Counted from the first letter of the stretch, positions 47,370-56,430 are shown. The stretch: 64,000 bases of DNA from Endozoicomonas montiporae CL-33 (GCF_001583435.1 NZ_CP013251.1:4849215-4913214); one strand, 5' to 3'. The notes: generated by a model not told the origin, from the sequence alone. Translations and numbers: made by a program.

Positions 47370-47941
47370 AACACTGTAGCGCATTCAGGAGTAATCCTGT
47401 CTGTGTTTGGGCAGAAGTCAGCAGAGGCCATAGGAGGCTGACCGGGAATAGCGCCCGTAGCGAGGATTGTAGAAAATTGAGGATAAAAATTCGGTTTTGA
47501 GAGGATAATAGCGAGCTATTTGACGAACAAAATCGGATTGTTAGACCAATTTACTACGACCACACGACGGCATGGATGCCGGAGCTAGAGCAACGCAGGA
47601 GCAGTTGCCGGTAGGGCAGACTATTCTCAGGCTCCCGGTAGTTGTCCGACAGGAGTCGTCAGCGAAGGGCTAAACGTAGAAAGCAGAGAGGAGTCATGTA
47701 TTCTCAATAGCGAACGTGCCGACCGGTTCTTACCCGATATTGACGATCGTACATGAAACCAGCTCTGGCCACCACTGAGTGTGCATGTAACCAAGCTTCG
47801 GACTCAGGTATGAGAATAGAAGTGAAAGCTACAGGCTACTGAACTCATTGAAGGTTAAAACTTTCTGTGAATCGCCCAGTGCGGACCCGCATGCTGGGCG
47901 GTGTGCAGGCTGGGGGAGAAAAACCCCCGGCTACCCGATTT
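47240..47941 (+). mobile_element. Group II intron remnant without reverse transcriptase
   Basis: Near the right end is domain V: 47869-47905 starts GAATCGCCCAGTGCGGACCC and folds as a 34-nt-type hairpin with GCATGCTGGGCGGTG. Domain VI follows, ending at C-T-A-C-C-C-G-A-T-T (~47941). On the left, GGCAGAAGTCAGCAGAGGCC (47410-47429) is a motif that precedes the domain IV gene in this intron class. The intron-encoded protein is absent; a MITE (47432-47635) occupies that place. The left boundary is not fixed and could be as far right as 47355. The intron can no longer move by itself. Confidence 0.65.
47432..47635 (+). repeat. MITE copy A inside the group II intron remnant
   Basis: About 204 bp, roughly 97% identical over the ~165-bp interior to the full copy at 50947-51159 (five differences counted by eye). 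Its terminal repeats are degraded: left AGGAGGCTGACCGGGAATAG, right shortened to ACTATTCTCAGGCTCC. No coding capacity. Confidence 0.85.
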
Positions 47942-48000
47942 AGGTGCGTTTATGTTTTATAAGCAATCCTGATCCAAACCTAAAAATATATTCAAGTACA

Positions 48001-48546
48001 ATGATGCAAAAATTACTTTTCTGTGCATATTTATTAACTTTTATTTCTTTTTCGTCTGGTGTGACGGGATCGGAATGTCATGCAATGTTAACAATACGAA
48101 AAGTTGACCGCAGACCACCAGAGTTTGCCATAGACGGTTGTACGGCAAACCCTGTAGACCCTGTAGACAGCATTTACAGAACAACGTTAGAATCTCGAAT
48201 GCCACATAAGGAGGCTTTAGTTAGTATTTCTGATCAGTGTAATTCCTGCTGCCAAGCGAGAGCGATTAATTGCTCTGGATATATCACAGGTAATTGGATT
48301 GATATTGATCACTCATTCAAACCAAAAGAAATATTTGAGAGAATTAATGTAACATTTGAAGACCTTGCACAAAATGGAGAAGCTGATTGCATTTGTCTTG
48401 AAAATAAAGATCTTAATAAGGATATGAATGAGCGATATCAAACGCTAATCGACAACATGCGAACATCCGAAAATCCCTTAGTATTTGATATGTTAAGTGT
48501 TATAGTTGGATATTGGAATGCTATTCAAAATTATTTTCAAAAATGA
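48001..48546 (+). CDS. Secreted cysteine-rich protein (181 aa), uncharacterised
   Basis: The preferred start at 48001 gives a signal peptide (M-M-Q-K-L-L-F-C-A-Y-L-L-T-F-I-S-F-S-S-G). The frame is open to 47944, inside the end of the intron. The mature part has eight cysteines, including C-N-S-C-C and C-I-C, suggesting disulfides in the periplasm or outside. A short D-P-V repeat is present. The gene is much more AT-rich than its neighbours, consistent with recent transfer. No family is recognised; a host-directed or toxin-like role is possible but unsupported. Confidence 0.65.
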   Translation: MMQKLLFCAYLLTFISFSSGVTGSECHAMLTIRKVDRRPPEFAIDGCTANPVDPVDSIYRTTLESRMPHKEALVSISDQCNSCCQARAINCSGYITGNWIDIDHSFKPKEIFERINVTFEDLAQNGEADCICLENKDLNKDMNERYQTLIDNMRTSENPLVFDMLSVIVGYWNAIQNYFQK

Positions 48547-48621
48547 CGCATTATTTTGAGCACGTGACACGCTCCCCCAACTGAAGAGGGTGTCTTAAAA
48601 GCCAAAACTCAAACCCAGTGA

Positions 48622-48828
48622 AGCACTTCTCTTTGCAAAGAACGACGCTTCATTGAATCTATTTCCCAGCTGACCCACTACCAAATGATAGTTATCATTG
48701 GAGAGCATAAAGTTGGAGACCGACCCGGACGATCAGAACCAAGAGCTGTAAAGAAGCGACCGAAGGCATTCAAAAAGCTCCAGCACTCCAGAGCAAAAGC
48801 TCGTCAACTCAAGGAGTATAAGGGCTAA
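48622..48828 (+). pseudogene. C-terminal remnant of an IS4-type transposase
   Basis: An open stretch of 68 codons with the typical transposase tail: E-H-K-V-G-D-R-P-G-R-S-E-P-R-A-V-K-K-R-P-K, then R-A-K-A-R-Q-L and the stop. No start codon or catalytic region remains. The truncated Fic gene ends immediately to the right, so the insertion likely cut it. Confidence 0.75.
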
Positions 48829-48832
48829 GAGC

Positions 48833-49303
48833 TTAAGTCAGTGCCATTGGGGTATAAACCACTTCACCCGTTATCATATTCTTTAGCTCAGTTCCCGGCA
48901 GCTTGCGAAGACCGGCACGGTTCTCTTCCAGTGTTTGCTGAATATCGAGAATATCCTGCAAGCGCAGCAGCCCGGTTGGTCTGACCTGTTCAAAACCATG
49001 ACTCAGAGCCACTGCGTAGCTTTTTACTTCTTTGGCAGCCGGATTATAAATTGTTCCGGCAAGGTCTGATTTAAATAACTCGTCATGAGTGGTAACAATG
49101 TTTTCCACCTCGGAACTGTCTTTCGCTTCCTGAAGTGTCAGAGTGCTGATCAGGATGGTTTCATTAGGAATAGAGCGAACCACCCCTATCAGCTCAGCCA
49201 AATGGCGATGAGCAGCGGCAAGCTTCTTTAATACCGGGCGACTCTCCAGTTCTTCTTCGTTGGCCAAAGGCAGTTCGGATGGTTGAAACAGGCTCACATT
49301 CAC
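48833..49303 (-). pseudogene. Fic-family AMPylator, N-terminal fragment
   Basis: 156 residues match the start of class II Fic proteins. The inhibitory helix motif S-S-E-V-E-N (S/T-x3-E-G/N type) is visible, followed by T-H-D-E-L-F. The frame ends at G-E-V-V-Y-T-P before the catalytic H-P-F-x-D-G-N-G-R motif, at the junction with the transposase remnant. A good Shine-Dalgarno (CAGGAGTG) precedes the ATG, so a stub could still be made, but it cannot AMPylate. Confidence 0.85.
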
Positions 49304-49414
49304 TCCTGATATATATAGAAAAATGGCATTTCCTATACATATCAGCCAGACATGTATAAAAAGCGGGGTTTTGTATATCCATTGGAAATTTAGCTCTGAG
49401 CCAGATATAGAGTG

Positions 49415-49933
49415 CTAAACCAGCCCGTCCACCAGCTTCTTCATTGCCTTATCAGGCCAAAGAGTGTCTTTACGGCCTTTAACGGTCAGCGGGCGACGAT
49501 TAAGCCATTGCTGAATGTCTGCGTGGGGAACGTCAATGATGCTCTCGCGGGCAAAGTAGAATTTTAGGTCTTCTGCCGCTACCCGCATGGAACCCTGAAC
49601 AGAACGGTCGGTGCTGGTGTCCGCCTGAAGATCACCACAGGCTTTTATCACTTTGCGAACCTGATCAGGGCTTAAGCCAAAACAACCCGACAAAGCATGA
49701 AACAGTACCGTCTCGAAAGTATCTTTAAGGTAGTCAAAATGATGCTTTTTTAATCCTTTTGCCAGCAACATAAAGCGGGTTTCATCTTCACAGAACAGCA
49801 CACACTGACGACGCTGGTACGTTAAAAAATGCGCGTGCCAGTGTTGCAGTTTGCCGATGGCTGGCACTTCGGATTTTTTGGGTGGTTTTGCCGGGAGTTT
49901 TGCAGAAAGCTTGGCGGAGCAGTGGATAATCAT
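49415..49933 (-). CDS. DUF6933-like hypothetical protein
   Basis: A 172-residue soluble protein. It has an N-terminal M-I-I-H-C-S-A-K-L and a W-H-A-H-F-L...R-R-Q-C-V-L-F-C-E-D-E-T segment, the pattern I associate with DUF6933, a family often found in mobile regions. Function unknown. It lies between the Fic fragment and the tRNA-Arg gene, so it is probably part of the island. Its start ATG at 49933 follows GGAAGC weakly. Confidence 0.6.
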   Translation of the reverse strand: MIIHCSAKLSAKLPAKPPKKSEVPAIGKLQHWHAHFLTYQRRQCVLFCEDETRFMLLAKGLKKHHFDYLKDTFETVLFHALSGCFGLSPDQVRKVIKACGDLQADTSTDRSVQGSMRVAAEDLKFYFARESIIDVPHADIQQWLNRRPLTVKGRKDTLWPDKAMKKLVDGLV

Positions 49934-50059
49934 GCGGCTTCCTTGTTCCAGTTCTTAGGGAGAATTGCGATTTGAAGTATCAGAAAGGAAAAGCTGCTTC
50001 TGGAGGAAGCCCGGAGATAATAAATCTTTTGGAAAAAGTGCGGAACTCGCATGGAAATA

Positions 50060-50136
50060 TGGCGCACCTGAGTGGATTCGAACCACCGACCAATGCCTTC
50101 GGAGGGCACTACTCTATCCAGCTGAGCTACAGGTGC
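50060..50136 (-). tRNA. tRNA-Arg (anticodon CCG)
   Basis: On the minus strand, a 7-bp acceptor stem (GCACCTG/CAGGTGC) closes a cloverleaf with D-loop AGCTGGATA, anticodon loop CTCCGAA (CCG) and T-arm GG-TTCGAAT-CC. The CCA end is encoded (50060-50062). It is 77 nt. It reads CGG arginine codons. The accessory region lies beyond its 3' end. Confidence 0.95.
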
Positions 50137-50472
50137 GTTAAGCTGCTTTGCGTTGAGAATACAACGGACAGCGGCTGCCAATACTACTGACCAAGCCCTT
50201 CTTTGTCCACGATTTTTTATGCTTTCACCAAGTGGTACTAACGTAGTGCATAAAGCAACTCAGCCAATTATGCACGCCGCACGCACACGCCACTAACCAC
50301 TACGTACAAACCACTGTTTTGACAGACGCATCTGTTCTATAATCCGCAGTGCTTAAGAACAATTCGGCTCACAGGTTCACATTCAAAAGGCTTGCCTTCC
50401 TGACACGAAGATAATGCCTCGAATAACAAAAACTCATCGTGTTCCTGATGTTGTCATAACGAGGATAAGCGA
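50137..50472. other. Gene-free region between tRNA-Arg and cytochrome c5
   Basis: About 335 bp with no convincing reading frame, repeat or RNA. It must contain the promoters of the leftward tRNA and of the rightward cytochrome gene. Confidence 0.5.
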
Positions 50473-50919
50473 GTGACTGGGGTTACACACATGCGAATGC
50501 TGGCGATCTTGTTAGGGGGGCTTTTCTCGGTGATGGCGCTGGCCAAACCGGTGCCGCTGGACGATGTTTCCCGTCAGGAAATTGCTGAACGGATAGCGCC
50601 TGTCGGTTCTGTCTGTAAAGAAGGGGAAGACTGTGCTGCCAATGTGGGTGCTGTTGCTGCGGCTCCCAGCGAGCCTCGCAGTGGTGAGACTGTTTTCAAC
50701 AAGTTCTGTACCGCCTGCCACACTTCCGGACTTCTGGGTGCACCAAAGAAAGGCGACACCGCAGAGTGGACAAAACGCGCCTCTGCCATTGGTGGTTACA
50801 GCAAGCTGCTTCAGCAGGCTTATGCAGGCATTGGCAGCATGCCGCCTAAGGGAACCTGCATGAACTGCTCTGAAGAAGAGTTTGGTAATGCCATGCTGTA
50901 CATGGGAGCAGTCAAATAG
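50473..50919 (+). CDS. Cytochrome c5-type monohaem cytochrome
   Basis: A 148-residue periplasmic electron carrier. A signal peptide ends near A-L-A-K. Heme attaches at C-T-A-C-H, the axial Met lies in G-S-M-P-P-K-G, and the extra cysteines C-M-N-C fit the c5 group. The GTG at 50473 has AGGAT just upstream; the ATG at 50491 is an alternative. Confidence 0.92.
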   Translation: MTGVTHMRMLAILLGGLFSVMALAKPVPLDDVSRQEIAERIAPVGSVCKEGEDCAANVGAVAAAPSEPRSGETVFNKFCTACHTSGLLGAPKKGDTAEWTKRASAIGGYSKLLQQAYAGIGSMPPKGTCMNCSEEEFGNAMLYMGAVK

Positions 50920-50946
50920 TAAGCCGCTTCTCAGGTATAACCCCCT

Positions 50947-51159
50947 CTAGGAGGCTGTCCGAGAATAGCGCCCGTAGCGAGGATCGTAGAAAATTGAGGA
51001 TAAAAATTCGGTTTTGAGAGGAGAATAGCGAGCTATTTGACGAACAAAATCGGATTTTTAGACCAATTTACTACGACCGCACGACGGCATGGATGCCGGA
51101 GCTAGGGCAACGCAGGAGCAGTTGCCGGTAGGGCAGACTATTCTCGGACAGGCTCCTAG
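50947..51159. repeat. MITE copy B, full length (213 bp)
   Basis: Bounded by 22-bp terminal inverted repeats with one mismatch (50947-50968 and 51138-51159), starting CTAGGAGGCTGTCCGAGAAT. The body has no reading frame. A near-identical copy lies at 47432-47635 and a solo end at 40859. The CTAG at both ends may be part of the target site. Confidence 0.9.
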
Positions 51160-51210
51160 CTTCTTAAAACTGCCAGAGCTGCTTTAAGAAGCTACTGCCT
51201 AAGACAATCA

Positions 51211-52149
51211 CTATCCAAGCGGACTGATAAACCCTTCTGGCTTGATCGCCAAAATAGAACAATAAACATTATTAATAATATTTTCTGCGGTATTGCCCAT
51301 CAGAACACCCTGGGCGTGATGTCCAAGCGTTCCCATCACAATGACATCCACATTCACTTCATTAGCCAGCCTCTGAATTTCCGGGGCGGGCTGTCCCTTA
51401 AGCAAATAACAGTGGATATCCGGACAATTCTTATCGATAGTCACCTCATCCAAAGCTTCATCCAGCTTTTTCTGATACCTCCGATGCGTCGTTTCCTGCA
51501 ACTCATACAGTTCTTCTTCATCAAAATGTTGTAGAGCATGATGTTCAACAGGAAGCCCCCAGACACTGACAATATGTAGCTGAGCCTGTTCCTGACTACT
51601 CAAGTACAATCCATTCAACAGCAGGTTGCGATTGAGTTCTGCCGCATCATGATTTGGATCACCGACATCCAGGGCCACCATAATGTTACCGGTAAACCCG
51701 GGCAGCTGCCCTCGACTGGCCATCATCAAAACGGGCACCGGGCACTTTCTCAACAGAGCCAGATCGTTTCCGGTGAGCTGGTTGCGAGCCAGAGGGCCAC
51801 AGGGGTCGGCCAGTTTAACCACCAGATCGACGCCGTATTCATTGATCAGTCCACCGATCACCTGTCTGGGCTTTCCCGGAACAATACAGGTTTCAGCCTG
51901 CACACCTTCTTCCCATGCTTTCGCCCTCAGTTCTTCAGTGTATTCTTCCAGCTGTTTTCTACACAATGCTTCAAGCTTTCCTTCCAGAGGCAGGAACTGC
52001 AGTCGTTGCAACACATCCAGACTCTGATCGAACACTGCAATAATCAATCGGGCATTATTGTCCGAAACCAGTCTGAAGGTCTGACTTAACTCCAGCTCAC
52101 TGGAATGCAGGCGGGTTACGGCCAGCAGGATGGTTTTAAACGCATGCAT
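51211..52149 (-). CDS. uspE: Tandem universal stress protein (UspE-like)
   Basis: 312 residues from the ATG at 52149 (M-H-A-F-K-T-I-L-L-A-V). Two Usp domains lie in series. The second ends with the ATP-site motif G-T-L-G-H-H-A-Q-G-V-L-M-G-N-T-A. UspE in E. coli contributes to stress survival, motility and adhesion. The frame is open to 52248, but the extra 33 residues lack similarity. It is divergent from the response regulator gene. Confidence 0.88.
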   Translation of the reverse strand: MHAFKTILLAVTRLHSSELELSQTFRLVSDNNARLIIAVFDQSLDVLQRLQFLPLEGKLEALCRKQLEEYTEELRAKAWEEGVQAETCIVPGKPRQVIGGLINEYGVDLVVKLADPCGPLARNQLTGNDLALLRKCPVPVLMMASRGQLPGFTGNIMVALDVGDPNHDAAELNRNLLLNGLYLSSQEQAQLHIVSVWGLPVEHHALQHFDEEELYELQETTHRRYQKKLDEALDEVTIDKNCPDIHCYLLKGQPAPEIQRLANEVNVDVIVMGTLGHHAQGVLMGNTAENIINNVYCSILAIKPEGFISPLG

Positions 52150-52275
52150 TGGAAGCACTCTCACAATCAACAACTCTGCAAAGTATTGCAGCCATACAAA
52201 ATTCTGCCCGCCGTCTGCCGATGAGAAGTACATACGACAATAATCCATCTCCTTTGATATAGGCTTCCCTTCATC

Positions 52276-53508
52276 ATGACGTTAAATCTGGCTGAGCTGA
52301 GTGTAATGGTGGTAGAAGATCACGAATTTCAACGCGTGGTTGCGGAACAGGCATTAAAGGGTCTGGGGATCAAAAACCTCAGGCTCGCCAACAATGGTAG
52401 TGATGCCCTGAAACAACTGGAAAACTCCCCCGTCATTGATATTGTTATCTGTGATCTGGATATGCCGGAAATGGATGGCATACAATTCATTCGCCATCTG
52501 GCAGACGAGGGTTATGCCAGAGCCGTGATTGTCGCGAGTGCCCTGGCGCCTTCCCTGATCAGAACCGTTGAAGATATGGCACAGGAACATGGGCTGCGGG
52601 TACTCGGAGCATTGCCAAAACCCTTATCCCGGGATCGTGTCCGGGAATTATTGAAGCTTTACTCCGTTCGCACTCGGCCTTCCAATACCGTCAGCCACCT
52701 GCATTTCACCGAGGAAGATTTACAGAAAGCCCTTGATGACGATCAGTTTATTCTCCACTACCAGCCAAAGGTTCTGGTTCGCAGCGGTCGTCTGGTTTCT
52801 ATGGAAGCTCTTTGCCGCTGGCCTCATCCGGAAATCGGCATGGTCAGCCCTGCACACTTTATTCCACTGATGGAAAGCACCGGATTAATTCACCAGCTGA
52901 CCGGACGCCTTGTGAGTCAGACCCTGAAGCAGCTGCGTTCAGACCTTGATCATGGCAGAGCTATCTCTATTGGCGTTAACCTCTCGCCTGTAGTTTTAAC
53001 CGATACAGCGCTACCCGACGATATTTACAAGAAAACCCGGGCACTGAATATCAACCCCGAACTGTTGACTCTGGAAATCACCGAAAGCACCCTGATCGAA
53101 AATGCTGCCAAAGCTCTCGAAACTCTGGCCCGCCTCAAGATGAAGGGATTTTCCCTGTCTATTGATGATTTTGGTACGGGCTATTCCAGTATGCAGCAGC
53201 TCAACCGGATTCCGTTCTCTGAACTGAAAATTGATCAATCATTTGTGCAAAGTGCCAACACTGATAAAACCCGCAAAGCCATTATCGAAGCCAATATTAA
53301 TCTGGCGCACACACTGGAAATGGAGACCGTTGCAGAGGGTGTTGAAACTCTGGAGGAATGGCACCTTTTGGATCAGTTACACTGCGATATGGCGCAGGGT
53401 TTTCTGATCGGCAAACCCATGCCTGCAGAGGAGCTGCCCGAATGGGAAAAACAGTGGACGGATAAATTACCACTGCCATTGCCTCCTGATAAGCCTCCTG
53501 CCAAATAA
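52276..53508 (+). CDS. Response regulator with EAL c-di-GMP phosphodiesterase domain
   Basis: A 410-residue protein. The receiver domain (~residues 8-130) has the acidic pair E-D-H and the phosphoacceptor in V-I-C-D-L-D-M-P. The EAL domain (~148-385) keeps M-E-A-L-C-R-W, G-V-N-L-S, L-E-I-T-E-S, D-D-F-G-T-G-Y-S-S, L-K-I-D and A-E-G-V-E-T, so it should hydrolyse c-di-GMP. Its partner kinase is not in the window. The stop overlaps an open frame into the next gene, which starts further downstream. Confidence 0.94.
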   Translation: MTLNLAELSVMVVEDHEFQRVVAEQALKGLGIKNLRLANNGSDALKQLENSPVIDIVICDLDMPEMDGIQFIRHLADEGYARAVIVASALAPSLIRTVEDMAQEHGLRVLGALPKPLSRDRVRELLKLYSVRTRPSNTVSHLHFTEEDLQKALDDDQFILHYQPKVLVRSGRLVSMEALCRWPHPEIGMVSPAHFIPLMESTGLIHQLTGRLVSQTLKQLRSDLDHGRAISIGVNLSPVVLTDTALPDDIYKKTRALNINPELLTLEITESTLIENAAKALETLARLKMKGFSLSIDDFGTGYSSMQQLNRIPFSELKIDQSFVQSANTDKTRKAIIEANINLAHTLEMETVAEGVETLEEWHLLDQLHCDMAQGFLIGKPMPAEELPEWEKQWTDKLPLPLPPDKPPAK

Positions 53509-53600
53509 TGCATTGGCACAATAGATACCGCTGCACAACTCATGAAAGAATCAAAGATATACTGAGTTTCATGTCAGCCCGTATCACTCACGGTGTTTTA

Positions 53601-54134
53601 ATGTTCAAAAAATCCTATACGACGAATGTATTTTTATTCCTGACAGGCTGGATCATCTGTTTATCCACCAGCCTCTCGGAATTCAGTAGCGCAATCACAC
53701 TGGCAACCACCATCACGATCCTGCTGATCCATATTAAATTTATTGGCAACTGGGACAAAGAAAAAGAAATACTGCTCATTTCACTACTGTTGGGTTCCGC
53801 TATCGACAGCTTTGCAGGCAATCTGGGCATTCTTGAGTTTTCTACCACCAACCGACTCTTGCCATTATGGATGGCATGCATCTGGGCACTGGCAGGAACC
53901 ACCATACGACACAGTTTGCTTTTATGCCTGAAGCGCCGTTGGCTGACACCTCTGACAGGCTTTCTGTTCAGCCTGATTCATTACTTCCTGCTCAACCGGA
54001 TAAGCGACGTTGCCCTGTCTTCGCCTGCATGGCTATCGCTTCTGGTCATGGCGATTATCTGGTCAATCATCACTCCTGTGCTGTTAGCATTCTCGTCAGT
54101 GTGGCAGGAACGCTACAAAAGAAACAAACTGTAG
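53601..54134 (+). CDS. DUF2878 family inner-membrane protein
   Basis: A 177-residue hydrophobic protein from the ATG at 53601 with about five or six membrane segments. It has the DUF2878 features: a short N-terminal helix, N-W-D-K-E, then G-S-A-I-D-S-F-A-G-N-L-G and P-L-W-M-A-C-I-W-A-L. The longer frame from 53508 adds an unconserved polar part. Function unknown. Confidence 0.8.
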   Translation: MFKKSYTTNVFLFLTGWIICLSTSLSEFSSAITLATTITILLIHIKFIGNWDKEKEILLISLLLGSAIDSFAGNLGILEFSTTNRLLPLWMACIWALAGTTIRHSLLLCLKRRWLTPLTGFLFSLIHYFLLNRISDVALSSPAWLSLLVMAIIWSIITPVLLAFSSVWQERYKRNKL

Positions 54135-54354
54135 TTGAAATGTCATACGAGTTTGAGATAAAAAGCCATAAGCGGGGAAATGCTTTCTTGTACCTACAAC
54201 ATTCCTGACATGCCGTTGCAGACATACCAGGAAGGAGTACATTGAACCAAAAGCATCGTGGTAAAAACCTCGCCACAAGCGAAGAGCCTATAAATTGAAC
54301 AATAAAGCTCTTGACTTTAAGGAAAATAAATAACGAACAGGGGTTAAGTGCACC

Positions 54355-54843
54355 ATGAGCACGCCTGCCAATGCTTCCGATATCAGTACACTACTTAAAC
54401 ATAAGGCAGTAGACGTGAAAGCGTGGTTTGAATCCGGAACCGCTGAAATGGACGATTTAATCGTCCGCAAACGTCCGGTCCATGCTGAAATCACCGAGTT
54501 TATTGCGGCGGAAAAAGAAAGGGAACCCGACAGAGTTCGCTTCGACCTTACCGTTCAGTATGGTGAAAAGCGCTGGATCGTCAGGCTGGAAATGGCATTT
54601 TACAGCCTGCGCTGGGTATCTGAAGACTCAATCAAAATGCCCGGGCTGATGTTTAACGCGCTGGCACAAGACGGTATGCCAACCCGAATTGCCTATTACA
54701 ACCTGAAATACACGCAAAGTCTTGACGCCATGGACCCGCAAACCTGGTGCAAAGGGTGGATTCAGAAAATTCTGAAGCATCCGGATATCAAACATCTGTT
54801 TGCTCACAAAGTTGAGGTCCCTGCGGAAGAGTACGAAGAGTAA
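54355..54843 (+). CDS. Hypothetical cytoplasmic protein (162 aa)
   Basis: A 162-residue acidic protein with no signal or membrane segment. The central part alternates beta strands (V-R-F-D-L-T-V-Q-Y-G-E-K-R-W-I-V-R-L-E) before a helix-rich end (W-I-Q-K-I-L-K-H). I recognise no family. It precedes selD by ~70 bp in the same direction. Confidence 0.6.
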   Translation: MSTPANASDISTLLKHKAVDVKAWFESGTAEMDDLIVRKRPVHAEITEFIAAEKEREPDRVRFDLTVQYGEKRWIVRLEMAFYSLRWVSEDSIKMPGLMFNALAQDGMPTRIAYYNLKYTQSLDAMDPQTWCKGWIQKILKHPDIKHLFAHKVEVPAEEYEE

Positions 54844-54913
54844 TACCACTGACACCACTGTGCCAGGCTAATCTGCTTTCAGTTGATTCAATTTTCCACA
54901 AGCGGGCACAGTG

Positions 54914-55963
54914 ATGAACAGCATGACAAAAGACACTGTCAAACTGACCGAGTACAGTCATGGCGCAGGCTGTGGCTGCAAAATTTCCCCGGAAGTGCTG
55001 GACTGCATTCTCAAAACCAACCTGTCCCTGCCCAGCTTTCACGGTCTGTTGGTGGGGCATTCCAGCAAAGACGATGCGGCGGTATTCGATACGGGTAACG
55101 GCGAAGGCATTATCAGCACGACGGATTTCTTCATGCCTATTGTTGATGATCCGTTTGATTTCGGGCGTATTGCTGCCACCAATGCAATCAGTGACGTCTA
55201 TGCCATGGGCGGAAAGCCTCTGATGGCTATCGCTATTCTCGGGTGGCCGGTAAATCTTCTACCTGCCGAGATCGCGGGTACGGTTATCGATGGCGGGCGT
55301 CAGGCATGTGCGGATGCGGGTATTCCTCTGGCAGGAGGCCACAGCATTGATGCTCCGGAGCCGATTTTCGGGCTGGCAGTGACCGGGCAGGTTCCGGTAA
55401 AACAACTCAAGCGCAACAATCAGGCACGACCCGGAAGCCGTTTGTTTCTGACCAAACCTTTGGGCATTGGCATTCTGACCACGGCACAGAAAAAAAAGTG
55501 CCTGTTACCTGAACACACCCATATTGCACGGGATGCCATGTGTACCTTGAACAACGTAGGTGCAGAGCTGTCGAAGCTCCCGGGCATTAGCGCCATGACC
55601 GATGTCACAGGTTTTGGTTTACTGGGTCACCTGCTTGAAATCTGCGAAAGCAGCCATGTAAAGGCCACCATTGAAACCCGGAGCCTGCCTTTACTGCATC
55701 ATGTTGATCAGTATCTGGAGCAGGGTTGCATTCCCGGAGGCACACACAGGAATTTCTCAAGCTATGGCCATATGACCAGTCCATTAACAGACAGACAAAA
55801 GCATATTCTCTGTGATCCTCAAACCAGCGGCGGGTTACTGATAGCGGTTGATGAAAACTCAGAAGAGGCGTTCCACGAGATCGTCAAAAGCTTTGATCTG
55901 AATTTAACTGAAATAGGCAGGCTTGAAACTTACGACGCAGGGCACTGGGTAACCGTCGTGTGA
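54914..55963 (+). CDS. selD: Selenide, water dikinase
   Basis: SelD makes selenophosphate from selenide and ATP for selenocysteine or 2-selenouridine. The catalytic G-A-G-C-G-C-K motif (Cys form) is at residues ~18-24, the ATP-binding core contains D-D-A-A-V and D-V-Y-A-M-G-G, and the length (349) matches. A GTG at 54911 directly precedes the ATG. No selA, selB or selU gene is in the window. Confidence 0.95.
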   Translation: MNSMTKDTVKLTEYSHGAGCGCKISPEVLDCILKTNLSLPSFHGLLVGHSSKDDAAVFDTGNGEGIISTTDFFMPIVDDPFDFGRIAATNAISDVYAMGGKPLMAIAILGWPVNLLPAEIAGTVIDGGRQACADAGIPLAGGHSIDAPEPIFGLAVTGQVPVKQLKRNNQARPGSRLFLTKPLGIGILTTAQKKKCLLPEHTHIARDAMCTLNNVGAELSKLPGISAMTDVTGFGLLGHLLEICESSHVKATIETRSLPLLHHVDQYLEQGCIPGGTHRNFSSYGHMTSPLTDRQKHILCDPQTSGGLLIAVDENSEEAFHEIVKSFDLNLTEIGRLETYDAGHWVTVV

Positions 55964-55970
55964 AGGGGAA

Positions 55971-56001
55971 TAAAAAAGCCCGAACTCAAATGAGCCGGGC
56001 T
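55971..56001 (-). terminator. Rho-independent terminator of the SutA-like gene
   Basis: The arms AGCCCG (55977-) and CGGGCT (-56001) extend inward through ACTCA/TGAG. On the minus strand the hairpin is followed by TTTTTTA (55976 downward). It lies 10 bp after the SutA-like stop and also separates it from convergent selD. Confidence 0.8.
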
Positions 56002-56010
56002 AAAAAACTA

Positions 56011-56256
56011 TCAGATAGGTCTGTTACCGTATTCACCAGAAGGCTTTTGAGGTGGGTTTGCAGTAACATTCGATGGTACTTCTTCTATCTCGCCACCGCT
56101 GGCCAGAAAGGCTTCAATTTGTGAATTGAGACTCTCTCTGAGCTTCTTGCGAGACTCTACAGTTCTTTGATCCGCTGGTTCGTCGCGACTTCCCAAAAAA
56201 CCTATATCGACACCATCAAAACCAGCAGCAGCTTTTTTCGGCGTTCTCCGTGCCAT
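56011..56256 (-). CDS. sutA: SutA-like RNA polymerase-binding regulator
   Basis: An 81-residue protein with a disordered basic N-terminus, a helix (S-R-K-K-L-R-E-S-L-N-S-Q-I-E-A-F-L-A-S-G-G-E-I-E-E-V) and the tail N-P-P-Q-K-P-S-G-E-Y-G-N-R-P-I. That tail and helix match Pseudomonas SutA from memory, which binds RNA polymerase in slow growth. It is shorter than Pseudomonas SutA (105 aa), with less of the acidic N-terminus. A terminator follows. Confidence 0.6.
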   Translation of the reverse strand: MARRTPKKAAAGFDGVDIGFLGSRDEPADQRTVESRKKLRESLNSQIEAFLASGGEIEEVPSNVTANPPQKPSGEYGNRPI

Positions 56257-56430
56257 AGCTAGATCCTCTTGGATACTGGTTCAGGAGCATCTGCTCCAGA
56301 CTGATTGTAAATATATATTTCCGATTTTTTATAGTTATAGTCCAGCGTAAATAAAACGCTAGTTCGGTTATACCCTCCGGTGTCTTTCGGTTAAATTAAA
56401 AAGAAATTTAATATTCATTTAAAATCATCA

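Noticed and set aside
45231..50136. Active integrase for the island
   Set aside because: No tyrosine or serine recombinase reading frame was found in this part.
49930..50190. 83-aa minus and 72-aa plus frames
   Set aside because: Both run through the tRNA-Arg gene.
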